A stretch of 64,000 nucleotides of DNA from positions 41,391 through 105,390 of the forward strand of contig NZ_BAKM01000019.1 of NCBI RefSeq assembly GCF_000614185.1, read 5' to 3'. Made by a program: the position numbers and the translations under genes. Origin of the DNA: Phocaeicola sartorii JCM 17136 = DSM 21941. Lineage in GTDB: Bacteria > Bacteroidota > Bacteroidia > Bacteroidales > Bacteroidaceae. Positions 55,117-64,000 of the stretch are shown here, in pieces; position 1 is the stretch's first letter, and each line of letters starts with the position of its first letter. The notes under the pieces are model-generated. The model searched no databases. It saw only the letters and a program-made list of their open reading frames with translations, and was not told where the DNA came from.

Positions 55117-55210
55117 CTATTGGTTAATGACATCCAATACGCCATTGTCGCTATCTATGGAGAAAAAGAGGGTGCCTTCCATTTCTTCATTGCCTGATGG
55201 AAATGACCTC
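55117..55210 (-). pseudogene. possible remnant of a protein C-terminus
   Basis: On the minus strand a short frame ending at 55117 translates to GNEEMEGTLFFSIDSDNGVL and then DVINQ stop, which looks protein-like. An in-frame stop closes it upstream. Too short to identify; may be chance. Confidence 0.25.
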
Positions 55211-55398
55211 TACAGGGGGGAATCCTGCTGAAAATACCACTGTGCCTTATCGGGATAGGCAAATAAAAAAAAGATACATTTTATTTCTGTTCTTTCTCTG
55301 TGTTTTTCTGCGTGAAATGTAAGAGGCGATTCTTTCAATGAGCAGGGCGTTTTATTCATGAATGACGGAAATGCCCTGCAAAAGGCGCTCTAAAGTCA

Positions 55399-55436
55399 TT
55401 TTGTCAAAGACGCCAATCTATTTTGCCGAAAATACC
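55399..55436 (+). promoter_or_regulatory. direct repeat of the candidate operator upstream of the fimbrillin gene
   Basis: TTTTGTCAAAGACGCC (55399-55414) and TTTTGCCGAAAATACC (55421-55436), 22 bp apart. The second copy lies 112 bases before the fimbrillin ATG, nearly the same distance as the copy before the DUF3575 gene. Confidence 0.55.
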
Positions 55437-55462
55437 GATTAAGGCTTATGCGGTTTGCCACT

Positions 55463-55470
55463 TACCTTTG
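55463..55470 (+). promoter_or_regulatory. fimbrillin promoter -7 box
   Basis: TACCTTTG, 62 bases before the ATG; identical to the box before the DUF3575 gene. Confidence 0.65.
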
Positions 55471-55532
55471 CAGTGTCGACAAACAAGAATAGAAATTACA
55501 AAAAGGAGTTTATAATTTAAAAACTTAGGATT

Positions 55533-57232
55533 ATGAAAATTAAGGGGTTATTGTTAGGAATGTTGGCATGCGCTGCAATGGTAGCATGTACAAACGAGGA
55601 CATTGTGGAAAATAACAATGGCGGACAACCGGAGAAAGTAAAGGGCAACCTTTCATTAGTGATTAGTTCTTCTTCAAACTCATCACGTGCAGGTGATAAT
55701 GAAAATAGCGGTACAACGGATCCGGGTATCGAAAGTGAATCAACTGTAACAGATGCCGTTATAATTTTGAATAGACTGGATGATAATGGAGATCTTACTC
55801 AAGAAGAATTCGGTGGTTATTTAACAGGGGCACAGTTGAATAAAACTACGACTGCTGGAGCAACCATTTATAAGCCTTTCTTTACATTGGCAAATTCCGG
55901 ATTGTATAAAGTGCTTGTTGTATTAAATCCGACAGTGGCAATAGAAGCTATCGCCAACAACGAACAAACAACTGGAAAATCTAAGTATGAACAGATTGTG
56001 GAAAGTTCTTATACAACAACTGGTGCTGATATAGCAATAGCTGCTGCCGGTCAATTTATGATGGTGAACAAAGAAGAGATAACTGTAAACGTTGAATCCA
56101 ATAACTATGAAAATCCAACAGAACAAGGGGTAGAGGTAGAACGTGTCGTTTCAAAGATAAATTATGTAGTTGCTAAATTAAATAACTTATATCCTCTTAC
56201 AGTAAAGACTACTGATTATGCCATTGCGGAAACTATAAGTGGTTACTATATATATCCCGATAATAAAGCTGCTCATTTGACAGGTTTGCATAAGGCAAAG
56301 AATTTGGATAATGGTAATTCTGATGTTTGGATACATGAGGGGAAAAATGGAACAGACAGAAGAGCTTTTATAAAGACAGACGAAACTTATGGTCAGACAG
56401 ATGAACATATTTTTACTCTTCTTGAGTCGTTCCCGAAATTTGAATATTATACTAAAACTACTAATGGTCATCTTGACTGGACAGTGAAACTGGATAAATA
56501 CGCATTGGTGAATCTTTCAAATTCTGTGTATACAGCAAGACATTTGACGGATGCAAGCTGGGAAAACCTCAGAACTTTAGGCTTGTTAGGTGAAAACAAT
56601 ATGGCTATATGGTTGATCCTAATTCAATGAATAAAAATAGTGAATCAAATTACGACCAAGCTTTTGACTCATATTTCTATAACGCATTGAAAAATGTAAA
56701 TGCGGATAAAGTTGATGAGGCTGGTAGTGAACAGACCTATTTCCAAGATCTTCCTACTGAAAACACTAACGATAATAAAGAGGTAGGTCATCGTTTGGCT
56801 TATTGTTTGGAAAATATTGTGAAAAAAGAAAAGCAAGTGCCGGCTTTAGTGACAGGTATTATTTTCCGTGGTCAGATTGGCGATAAAGATGGTAATCCTG
56901 TTGGTACCATTTATAAATGCGATAATAAATTTTATACATCTATTGATGCTGTAAAAGCTGACAATGGTGCAGATGCATCTTATGATACTTATGAAAATGG
57001 ACATTGCTATTATTATTCATCTGACATTTGCCACAATAAAGGAGATCAGTATATGGATAAGGCAATCATGAGAAATAATATCTATGTACTGAAAGTTACT
57101 GGATTCGAGGAAATCGGTGGTGCAACAATAGAAATAGATCCTAGCGGTGAAGAAATTGATAACAATTTCTATTTGCAGTTGAGTGCCAAAATCCTTCCTT
57201 GGGTTGTACGTTTCAACGACATTGAGTTCTAA
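55533..57232 (+). CDS. Mfa1-like major fimbrial subunit (type V pilus stalk), one frameshift
   Basis: About 566 aa, the length of Mfa1. Lipoprotein signal with lipobox AAMVAC, first strand GNLSLVISSSSNS, then Ser-Arg-Ala (SSRAGDN), the expected trypsin-like maturation site. VTDAVIILNRLDDNGDL and the conserved AIMRNNIYVLKVTGFEEIGG plus C-terminal ILPWVVRFNDIEF match Bacteroidales stalk pilins. After lipid export the N-terminal strand is cut off and the groove is filled by the next subunit. The frame breaks near 56603: GENNMA then YMVDPNSMNKN, restored by one C (ATGGCCTATATGG). More A/T-rich than its neighbours (AAT, ATA, GAT codons), consistent with diversifying exchange of surface antigens. 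Confidence 0.88.
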
Positions 57233-57253
57233 GAATAAACACTATAACAGACA

Positions 57254-57280
57254 GGGGGAGGATTCATCTCCTCCCCCTTT
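57254..57280 (+). terminator. hairpin between stalk and anchor genes
   Basis: Perfect stem GGGGGAGGA/TCCTCCCCC, loop TTCATC, followed by TTTATA. A strong G/C stem with a short T run; probably partial termination or transcript-end protection that lowers downstream expression. Confidence 0.7.
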
Positions 57281-57308
57281 ATACCTTTCTATATTCTAAC
57301 ATTATAAA

Positions 57309-58366
57309 ATGATCAAAAGCATGAAAACAGTAAAAACATTCGCCCGACAATTCTCCTTCAGCCTGATGATGGCCATGACATTGGGAAGCGCCGTTGTGTC
57401 GTGCGACAGCATACTCGGTGAAGAAGAGGTAGATTGCTCTGTGGAGTACAGAGTGAAGTTCAAGTATGATTATAACATGAAGTATGCCGATGCCTTCTCA
57501 CGCGAGGTGGAGACTGTGACACTTTATGCTTTTGACGATAACGGCAAGTTGGTATATCAGAAGACAGAAGAAGGCGATGTGCTGGGAGAAGAAGGATATA
57601 CCATGAAAGTGGATTTGGAACCGGGTGACTACCATCTGATCACTTGGGCGGGACTGAATAATGAGGCTTCATTCTCAGTACCTTTGGTTACGGCAGGAGA
57701 ATCCTCGCTGGACGAACTGCAATGCAAGATGGACCGTCTGTACAGCCGTGCGGCTGATGGAACGGCTATGGTGAACAGCAAACTCTCTTCGTTGTGGCAC
57801 GGCGAAGTGACCAAGCAATCTTTCTCGCGGGCGGCAACCTCGCAAGTAGTGACCGTGCCACTGGTGAAGAACACCAACACCATACGCGTCATTCTCCAGC
57901 AAATGGACGGAGTGACTGTGGAGGTGGATAAATTTGAATTTACGATTACGGACGACAACGGCCTGATGAACTATGACAACAAGCTGCTGGAGGACGAAAC
58001 ATTAACATATTATCCTATTACCGTACGCAGGGCGGCACGGACATGGGGACACGAGCCGACGGAGAGGAGGAGGACAGCAACATCAGCGTAGCCATCGCAC
58101 AGATTACCGTAGGCCGTCTGGTGGTTGAAAACAACCCCCGCCTCACCATCACCAACAAGGAAACCGGAGAACCTGTACTTTCCATCCCCTTGGTGAAATA
58201 CCTGCTGCTTACCGAAGCCGAAGGACATGACATGACCAACCAGGAGTATCTGGACCGTCAGGACGAATACAACATGACTTTCTTCCTGGACGAGAGCATG
58301 AAATGGATCCAGACCAGCATCATTATCAATGACTGGGTGGTGCGCTTCAATGACATGGACATGTAA
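57309..58366 (+). CDS. FimB/Mfa2-like fimbrial anchor, one frameshift
   Basis: About 352 aa restored. Lipoprotein signal with AVVSC, then CSVEYRVKFKYDYNMKYADAF, the hallmark N-terminus of Mfa2/FimB anchors. No SRA maturation site follows the first strand, so the lipid anchor should stay on and fix the fimbria to the outer membrane. The frame breaks near 58013: TLTYYP then YYRTQGGTDMGTRADGEEE, restored by one C (TATCCCTATTACC). The C-terminus NDWVVRFNDMDM closely matches that of the stalk protein. A second Met at 57321 is an alternative start. Confidence 0.88.
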
Positions 58367-58389
58367 TAACGAAACTAAAAAAGCAATTT

Positions 58390-61300
58390 ATGAAAAGATG
58401 GTTATCATATATAGTAATGGCGGTGCTCTGCGGCTTCTACTGCTCGTCGTGCAGCGATGAGACGTTTGAAGGACAGGGTCCGGATACCGGTGCTCCTGTG
58501 GTGAGACTGACGATTGCCCTGCCGGGAACAAGTCGCGCGATTGGAGGATATGAGGAGAATGCATATCCGGATAATCTGGATCCTGAGACAGAAGGACAGC
58601 GCTCTATTGACGCCAATGACATTTATGTGTTGCAGTTCGTGGATGACAAGCTGTATCATGTGATTACTGACTTGGCGATTTCACAACCTGACGGCCTTCA
58701 AGTACGTACCTTGACCGGACATATTCTTTTTGCACCCGGCCGTACGGAATTGGTCGTGCTGGCCAATCTGAATCAGCAGGAGGGCATTGCGAGCATCACG
58801 GCGGAAGATTTGCTTACCAGTTACAACGGACAGGCACAAAGCGAAATATACAAGGATCTCATCTATTCTTATCCTACAGCTAATTGGAATTTGGAAAATA
58901 ACAAACTGCCCATGTGGGGAACTACCGGTGTGATTTCAATTTCCTCTACTACCGATGCCAGTTGCAATCTTTATCGCGGTGTGGCTAAAATGGGTGTTCA
59001 GGTGGATGAGGATTGTACGAATTTCCAATTGAAAGAAATATATGTATATCGTGTGAATGATAAAGGGTATTGTGCGGCTCCTACTCAAAAGCCGAGTAGC
59101 GATATGCAAATCCAGTTCTCGGAGACAGATATACCGGAAACGGCAAGTCCGCGTACAGATCCATTGAAGTATGTGGTTCCTGAAAGTGAGGATACGGATT
59201 ATATTGTCACCGGTAAGAGGTTCTTGAATCAGATTTACCTTTCCGAGGTAAAGAACGCCGGCACTGACCCTGACAAGCAGCTGAAGGTAGTGTAGGTGGT
59301 ATCTATGAAGGTGAAGGGATAGAAGGAGCCGGTAAAATGAACTACTACCGCATCGATATGAAAGACGACAAGGGCGGTGGAGTGGCCGACTTTGACATTA
59401 TCCGCAATCACTCGTATGTATTCAACATTACAAAGGTGGCTAACCCGGGAACTCCCACCCCCGATGAGGCGTTGGAGAATGATGTAGTGGCCTTGACGGT
59501 TACTGTAGACAGGTGGGCGGACGATTACATGCGCGGTGTCCCCGATCAGTATACGCTGACTACCGACAAAAGTGTCATTATCTGCAAAAAGTTTAATGAT
59601 GTGTCGACAAAAACACTGGACATCTGGACGGATTATAGCGACGGCTGGTATATAGAACCTATTGCCGGTCAGGATTTGAGTTGGTTGACAATAGACAAGG
59701 AGAGTGGCAGCGCTAATAGCACGACCACCGTATCCGTCACTCCGAATTTTGAGAACAGAGGTATTACTCGCACCACACGTTTTTATGTGGTGGCAGGTAG
59801 TATCAAGAAGGAAATTACGGTTATTATGCCTCAGCCTCCTACGGCAAACTGCTACATTGTGGACGAAGGCGAACACGAGTTGATTGTCTCCATTAAAGGC
59901 AACGGTAACGATGGTATCGCTCCCGAAGGGATCGACATTGTTCCCGGCGAGGGTGACGCTGCCTTGACACCGGTCAAGATAGGGGTCATTTGGGAAACAG
60001 AAGCCGGACTGATACAGCTGAGAGATGCTGGAACGGGTAGTTATGTCTCTAATACGCAGGGAAGAATGACTTATGCCGATTATGACCCAAATACCAATTC
60101 CATCAAGTATACTGTCAACTTGAACGGTGCCAGCATTGGCGGTGTAACGGGAGGTAATGCATTGATCGGTGCGTTTAATGATCGGAATCAAGTGGTATGG
60201 TCATGGCATATATGGGTAGCTCCCGACATGATTGACCCGAATACACAGGAAGTGTATGAACACATGGTAGAGAATTGGACCTTGAATGACTATGATGTAT
60301 TGGACCGTAACCTGGGTGCGTTAAGCAATAAGCCTGTGGATAATAGCAGCGTGGCATCTATGGGATTGCTTTACCAATGGGGGCGTAAAGACCCGTTTAT
60401 TGGTGCCGGATATTCCAATGATAATTTCAAGGATACCGGTGTGTTACCGGTGGTACATTATTATGAGGGCTGGGGAGTACAGAATGGCGGTTCGATAAGA
60501 ATGGATGATAATGCTATCCCTACTACCATCCAGCATCCTACACGGTTGGTGTATGGTGGTGGTAATAGTAGCCCTACCGGATTATCCAGTATACCCGGTT
60601 ATGGTGGCTATTTGTGGGGAACTAATAATGGGTTAAGTACTACTGTAAAAGATTTAGGCTCAAAGACTATTTATGACCCGTGTCCTGTGGGATATAGAGT
60701 GCCACCGGTGGATGCGTTCGTGTTTAGTAAAAAAGTAGAAGTTAAAAAATATAAACGAGGGGAAAGAATTGGAGAGATAACTCTAAAGAAAGAAGATTCT
60801 AAGGATTATGGGAAGCCTATATATTATAGGGAATGGGATTCAGAGGACAGGGAGTGGAATAAATATAAGTTTGAAGAAGACGGTAAATTAAAAGGAGGGA
60901 AGGATTCAGCAAAGATATATGAAGTTTATGAGGCTGTTCTTTCTATTGATTGGAAAACATTAACAAGCGAAAAAGACAACTGGCGTTTTAATGTAATGTA
61001 TGTTCCTCATTTTGTGAATAACATGAACGATACAAAGATTCAATGGGGAGATAGCAATGCTGATGAAATATCTATATATGATGGATCTTATGTAAGCAAT
61101 GCAGGTTATTATGGTTTTTATTTGAATTATGAGAGTTTGAATGAACCTAAATTAACGGCTGAAAAAAAACAGGGTTTCTATGGTCATGAAAATAAAAGAG
61201 CTAATTATTATTATAATCCCGTAGCTGGCCAGCCTATTACATGGTTGCCCTTGACAGGTGCTTATGATCCGACAAAGGGATTTACTTTTAAAGGCCAAAA

Positions 61301-61820
61301 CAATTCTACGATTTCAATAGAACAAGGGTCCTCTATTACCGTAAATAGTTTTTTGTGGACGAACTCTTCTATTCTAAGTGAGGATAACAAATGGATTCCG
61401 GGTGCAATGTTCCTGCATGGGGCAGAGATCGGTGGTGGAGGTAATGGGCGCCATATCCACGGACTGACTCAATCTAATATTCGTGCGGAATCTCATTATG
61501 CCGGAGCCGTCCGTTGTGTCCGCGACAGGGCAAAGACCAAATGGGATATCAACTCATTGACTCCAACGGCAAGTATTAGCCGTGCGAAAGGCAGCACCAC
61601 CACCATCAGCATTGTATCTGTCAATGCCACATGGGAATTGGTGAACCCGGGTGCTCCCTGGTTGCAGGTAACGCCGGACAGCGGTAATGCCGACAAGGGA
61701 AGAGGAACGACTATCACCCTGAAAATGCTGAAGGAGATGCCAAGCGGAACAAGTACTACACTGGCATTCCGTATCGCCAATGAAACGGAAGACCGTGAAG
61801 TGACTGTGACGGTGAACTAA
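58390..61820 (+). CDS. large fimbrial tip-like adhesin lipoprotein, one frameshift
   Basis: About 1143 aa restored. Lipobox in GFYCSSC, first strand VVRLTIALPG, SRA site (TSRAIGG), a fimbrillin-type N-terminal half (FQLKEIYVYRVND, FDIIRNHSYVFNITKV), a BACON-like segment near residues 385-480, a FISUMP-like lectin region (LDRNLGALS, LLYQWGRKDPF, YDPCPVGYRVPP, AGAVRCVRD) and a second BACON-like end (WLQVTPDSGNAD). The frame breaks near 59288: KQLK then GSVGGIYEGEG, restored by one G (AAGGGTAG). Inside the lectin region, about 60725-61215 is A/T-rich and full of Lys/Glu codons, unlike its surroundings. Role at the pilus tip is inferred from size and modules. Confidence 0.82.
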
Positions 61821-61839
61821 AAGATGAACAATAAAACGT

Positions 61840-63197
61840 ATGCTACTTATGAAAACGAAATTTAATATAGCATTCTTTCTCTTGCTGGTAACAGCCTTGT
61901 GGGGATGTACGGAAGCGAATGAGCAAACGGCGGAAATCATAGCCGGGAAAGGCAAGAATGTGCAAGTCTCTTTTGAGGTCATGGTGCCGCCGGCCGGTCT
62001 TCCTTCCAGCCGCGCTATCAGTAATGATGCCGCAATTGACAAGTATGTGGTGTGGGTCTTTAATGACGGGGCCTTTAAGGAAGCGGTGAGCAAAGGAGAT
62101 ACGTACACAGAGGGCACGGAAACAAAGCCTAGAATCAGTTGGGACGGGACAAGTGGAGGACAGATGTATATCATACTGCCCGAAGAATATACCGCTGTAA
62201 CGCTGATGATTGTAGCGAATGCAGAAGTTGACACTCCCGCTGTAGATACTTCGTTTGATGCAGCAAAGGCGTCATTGGGCACATTTACAAACAACGATCT
62301 ACAGTATATGCCCCTGTATGGCGAACTGACCGCTCCGTTTGCCGTTGCTTTGGGAGCGAAGGGAAATATCTCCCTGCTTCGTGCCATGGCAAAAGTGGAA
62401 GTGCGGACCGAAGGCTCAAATTTCCAATTGGACGAAATGTATGTTTATCGGGTGAATCACACCGGAACCATCGCCAAGCAGGGCAGTATTATCAATAATC
62501 AGCCATGGACGAAAGGGTGGTGGGAACAGTTGCAGGCAACAGTACGGGTTCCGTATATATTCCGGAAATAGCCGGTGTCAATGGGGCTGATGGAAAAGGC
62601 GAGACATTTATTGTCATGGGGGGTACCTATACTTCTAAAGATGGAGTTTCCAGCAAAAAATATTATCGTTTGGATTTCATCAAGCGCATTACGGAAGAAG
62701 GTGCGGGTGTACGATATGAGCCGTTGGGAGATATCGAGCGTAATCACCGGTATATCTTTGATATTGACTATTTGACGGATGGTGCAGGTCATGGTGATTT
62801 GGAAACGGCTGTCAGTGCTGACGCCGACAACCGTATCAGTGAGACCGAAATAGAAATGATTGTCATTGATGATAAGGATATCATGGATATCACGACGGAC
62901 AACTATATTTATTTAGGTGTTACCGCAGGAAAAATCACAGCTTCCGAAATAGGAGATTATTATACCGCCCGTATCAGGGTTGTAACGAACAATCAGAATG
63001 GCTGGCAGATTGAAACCTTACCTGAGGGTGTCAGTGTGACATTGGATAGTTGGAGGCCTGCACCGAGTGATGAAATAGAAGAAGTCAATTCCACATGGGT
63101 CTTTTTGGAGAAAGCCCAATATTCACGCAAACAAGATGTATCCCTTTATATCTATAGTGGGAATATCCGGAAAACAATCCAAATTCTGATACCTTAA
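61840..63197 (+). CDS. fimbrillin-like lipoprotein, paralogue of the adhesin N-terminus, one frameshift
   Basis: About 452 aa; the real start is probably the Met at 61849 (MKTKFNIAFFLLLVTALWGC, lipobox TALWGC). First strand VQVSFEVMVPPAG then PSSRAIS, again the SRA site. FQLDEMYVYRVNHTGTI and DIERNHRYIFDIDYL align with FQLKEIYVYRVND and DIIRNHSYVFNI of the preceding adhesin, so the two are duplicates; this one lacks the lectin half and ends in a BACON-like domain (ISGNIRKTIQILIP-like end). The frame breaks near 62503: SIINNQ then MDERVVGTVAGN, restored by one base (CAGGCCATGG). A minor pilus subunit, Mfa3/Mfa4-like in position. Confidence 0.82.
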
Positions 63198-63198
63198 T

Positions 63199-63212
63199 AA
63201 AAGGAGGATGTT
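63199..63212 (+). promoter_or_regulatory. Shine-Dalgarno-like ribosome binding site
   Basis: AAAAGGAGG ends 7 bases before the ATG at 63213. Such a strong SD is uncommon before Bacteroides genes and supports this start. Confidence 0.6.
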
Positions 63213-63482
63213 ATGAACAACCTGTTAGAAATCATGGACAAGGAATCATGCGGTAAATCGGAAGTTTACCTGTATGAAGAAGGTGGCCGCTGGTATGCCT
63301 ACCATCGTTCGGCCCAGTTGTTGAAGAAACTCAGTGAGGCGGCATTGAAGCTGAAAGAGGTGTGTTCCTTCTACGGTGTCATGCTGGACAAGGTGGAAGT
63401 GGATTTGAACAAGTTGCTGAACGGGCCTTGGTTGGTAACCCTGTGTTCGGACGATGAGATGATGCTGATTAAAAACGACTAA
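63213..63482 (+). CDS. small protein of unknown function, paralogue of the next gene
   Basis: 89 aa, acidic, without signal peptide, so cytoplasmic. The core EVYLYEEGGRWYAYHRSAQLL is shared with the next gene (LIYIYREEDGKWYAYEQSAFYL); VEVDLNKLLNG matches AEVDVNRIPQE. I do not recognise the family. It follows the last fimbrillin gene by 15 bases in the same direction, so it is probably in the fimbrial transcript. Confidence 0.72.
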   Translation: MNNLLEIMDKESCGKSEVYLYEEGGRWYAYHRSAQLLKKLSEAALKLKEVCSFYGVMLDKVEVDLNKLLNGPWLVTLCSDDEMMLIKND

Positions 63483-63493
63483 TCTATAGAATT

Positions 63494-63793
63494 ATGTGCG
63501 AGGTGGTAACGATGTTGGAAAGGGAACTGAGCAATGACGGTTTGATATATATCTACCGGGAAGAGGATGGCAAGTGGTATGCTTATGAGCAGTCTGCTTT
63601 TTATCTGAGCCGGATGATACCTGAACTTTCTTTAGGCCGTTATGTGATGGAAGATGCTTTGTGGCTGGCAAGGGCGGAAGTCGATGTAAACCGGATTCCC
63701 CAGGAGAAGGTCATCAGTCATAGCCAGTCCGAATATGTATTGCACTATACCCCGTACGATGGATTCCATGAGTGGCTGGCTGAGATAAAGTAA
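63494..63793 (+). CDS. small protein of unknown function, paralogue of the previous gene
   Basis: 99 aa, cytoplasmic by lack of signal. Shared motif Y-x-Y-x-E-[DE]-G-[KR]-W-Y-A-Y-x-x-S-A and a later [VA]-E-V-D-[LV]-N. The C-terminus HYTPYDGFHEWLAEIK is longer than in its partner. Eleven bases separate the genes. Regulatory or structural role unknown; a terminator ends the unit. Confidence 0.72.
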   Translation: MCEVVTMLERELSNDGLIYIYREEDGKWYAYEQSAFYLSRMIPELSLGRYVMEDALWLARAEVDVNRIPQEKVISHSQSEYVLHYTPYDGFHEWLAEIK

Positions 63794-63812
63794 ATGCAAA
63801 ACCGATAAAATA

Positions 63813-63866
63813 AGCAAGATCTGAAAGAGTGGATGGTACACTGTTTTCAGCTCTTGCTCTTTTTTT
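63813..63866 (+). terminator. terminator of the fimbrial operon
   Basis: Arms AGCAAGATCTGAAA and TTTCAGCTCTTGCT (one mismatch), 18-base loop, followed by CTTTTTTT. Confidence 0.8.
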
Positions 63867-64000
63867 ATTCATCTCCGGATGGAGATGTGTTCAGTTCTGC
63901 TATCTCTTTTAATGTCATCTTGGTGGTCTTTGCTATGATGTCGGGGGCTATTCCAAGGGATTTTAGGTTGCGGGCTATCTCATATTGTTTTTTCTTCTCG
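63865..64000 (-). CDS. C-terminus of an Rpn/PD-(D/E)XK nuclease family transposase-like protein, partial
   Basis: Only the last 44 codons are in the window: EIARNLKSLGIAPDIIAKTT and then KMTLKEIAEL. This is the typical tail of recombination-promoting nuclease (Rpn) proteins, where ARNLK..G....I...TGL..EEI recurs. The catalytic domain is outside. The family promotes RecA-independent DNA exchange and is common in multiple copies in Bacteroides. Confidence 0.65.
   Translation of the reverse strand, partial: EKKKQYEIARNLKSLGIAPDIIAKTTKMTLKEIAELNTSPSGDE

Larger units (their letters stand above)
54669..55532. other. 864-base noncoding region inside the fimbrial locus
   Basis: From left to right: a 22-nt-period array (54837-54924), a long perfect palindrome inside an element with short terminal inverted repeats (54974-55115), a possible decayed gene end on the minus strand (55117-55210), two operator-like direct repeats (55399-55436) and the fimbrillin promoter (55463). 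No intact gene. Confidence 0.7.

Noticed and set aside
59235..60191. A 318-codon minus-strand frame under the adhesin gene
   Set aside because: No start context, no recognisable motif, and fully inside a well-supported plus-strand gene.

Overview
The window looks like chromosome from a gut Bacteroidales, most probably Phocaeicola/Bacteroides (inference). The evidence is SusC/SusD proteins, hybrid two-component systems (HTCS), GH97/GH51/GH2 glycosidases, a serine-type sulfatase, type V (Mfa/Fim) fimbriae, fused SecDF, and promoters with the Bacteroides -7 box TAnnTTTG. Coding is dense and most genes begin without a Shine-Dalgarno sequence.

Layout. 1-3409 (minus): end of an aryl-polyene/flexirubin-like cluster (ketosynthase cut by the window edge, FabG-type reductase, secreted protein, aromatic amino acid ammonia-lyase). 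3546-5027: cysS. 5146-9256: divergent pair of GH97 and GH51 arabinofuranosidase. 9292-10530 (minus): small protein plus MnmA. 10531-11652: noncoding region holding short-period repeat arrays. 11653-16584 (minus): GH2 beta-galactosidase and S-type sulfatase. 16669: HU. 17152-21899 (plus): two rhomboid proteases, an exo/endonuclease/phosphatase-family protein and an M3 peptidase. 22078: secDF. 25330-35814: sugar-acid kinase, HTCS, SusC, SusD. 35994-38310: divergent threonine-to-glycine pair. 38383: tRNA-Arg(CCU). 38865-45187: korAB, upp, pckA, nitroreductase. 45249: typA. 47117-51258: an orphan HTCS whose kinase lacks its histidine. 52627-63793: a type V fimbria locus (DUF3575, DUF3868, stalk, anchor, large tip-like adhesin, second fimbrillin lipoprotein, two small paralogues). 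The right edge cuts an Rpn/PD-(D/E)XK transposase-like gene.

Data quality. Sixteen genes, many of them housekeeping, contain 18 frameshifts. Seventeen are single-base losses that can be placed in a C run (G on the other strand), at least 13 of them where the run is followed by T. I read these as sequence errors with a strong context bias rather than real mutations, and I annotate each such gene as one full-length CDS with the break point noted.

Most interesting: (i) three intergenic loci carry arrays with an exact or near-exact 22-nt period but unrelated sequences, in several places built from alternating inverted 11-nt half-units; (ii) the fimbrial locus shows shared SRA maturation sites, a shared C-terminal motif in stalk and anchor, a hairpin between stalk and anchor, a repeated candidate operator upstream of both transcription units, and a terminal pair of small paralogues of unknown function; (iii) the orphan HTCS with a Gln in place of the phospho-accepting His.
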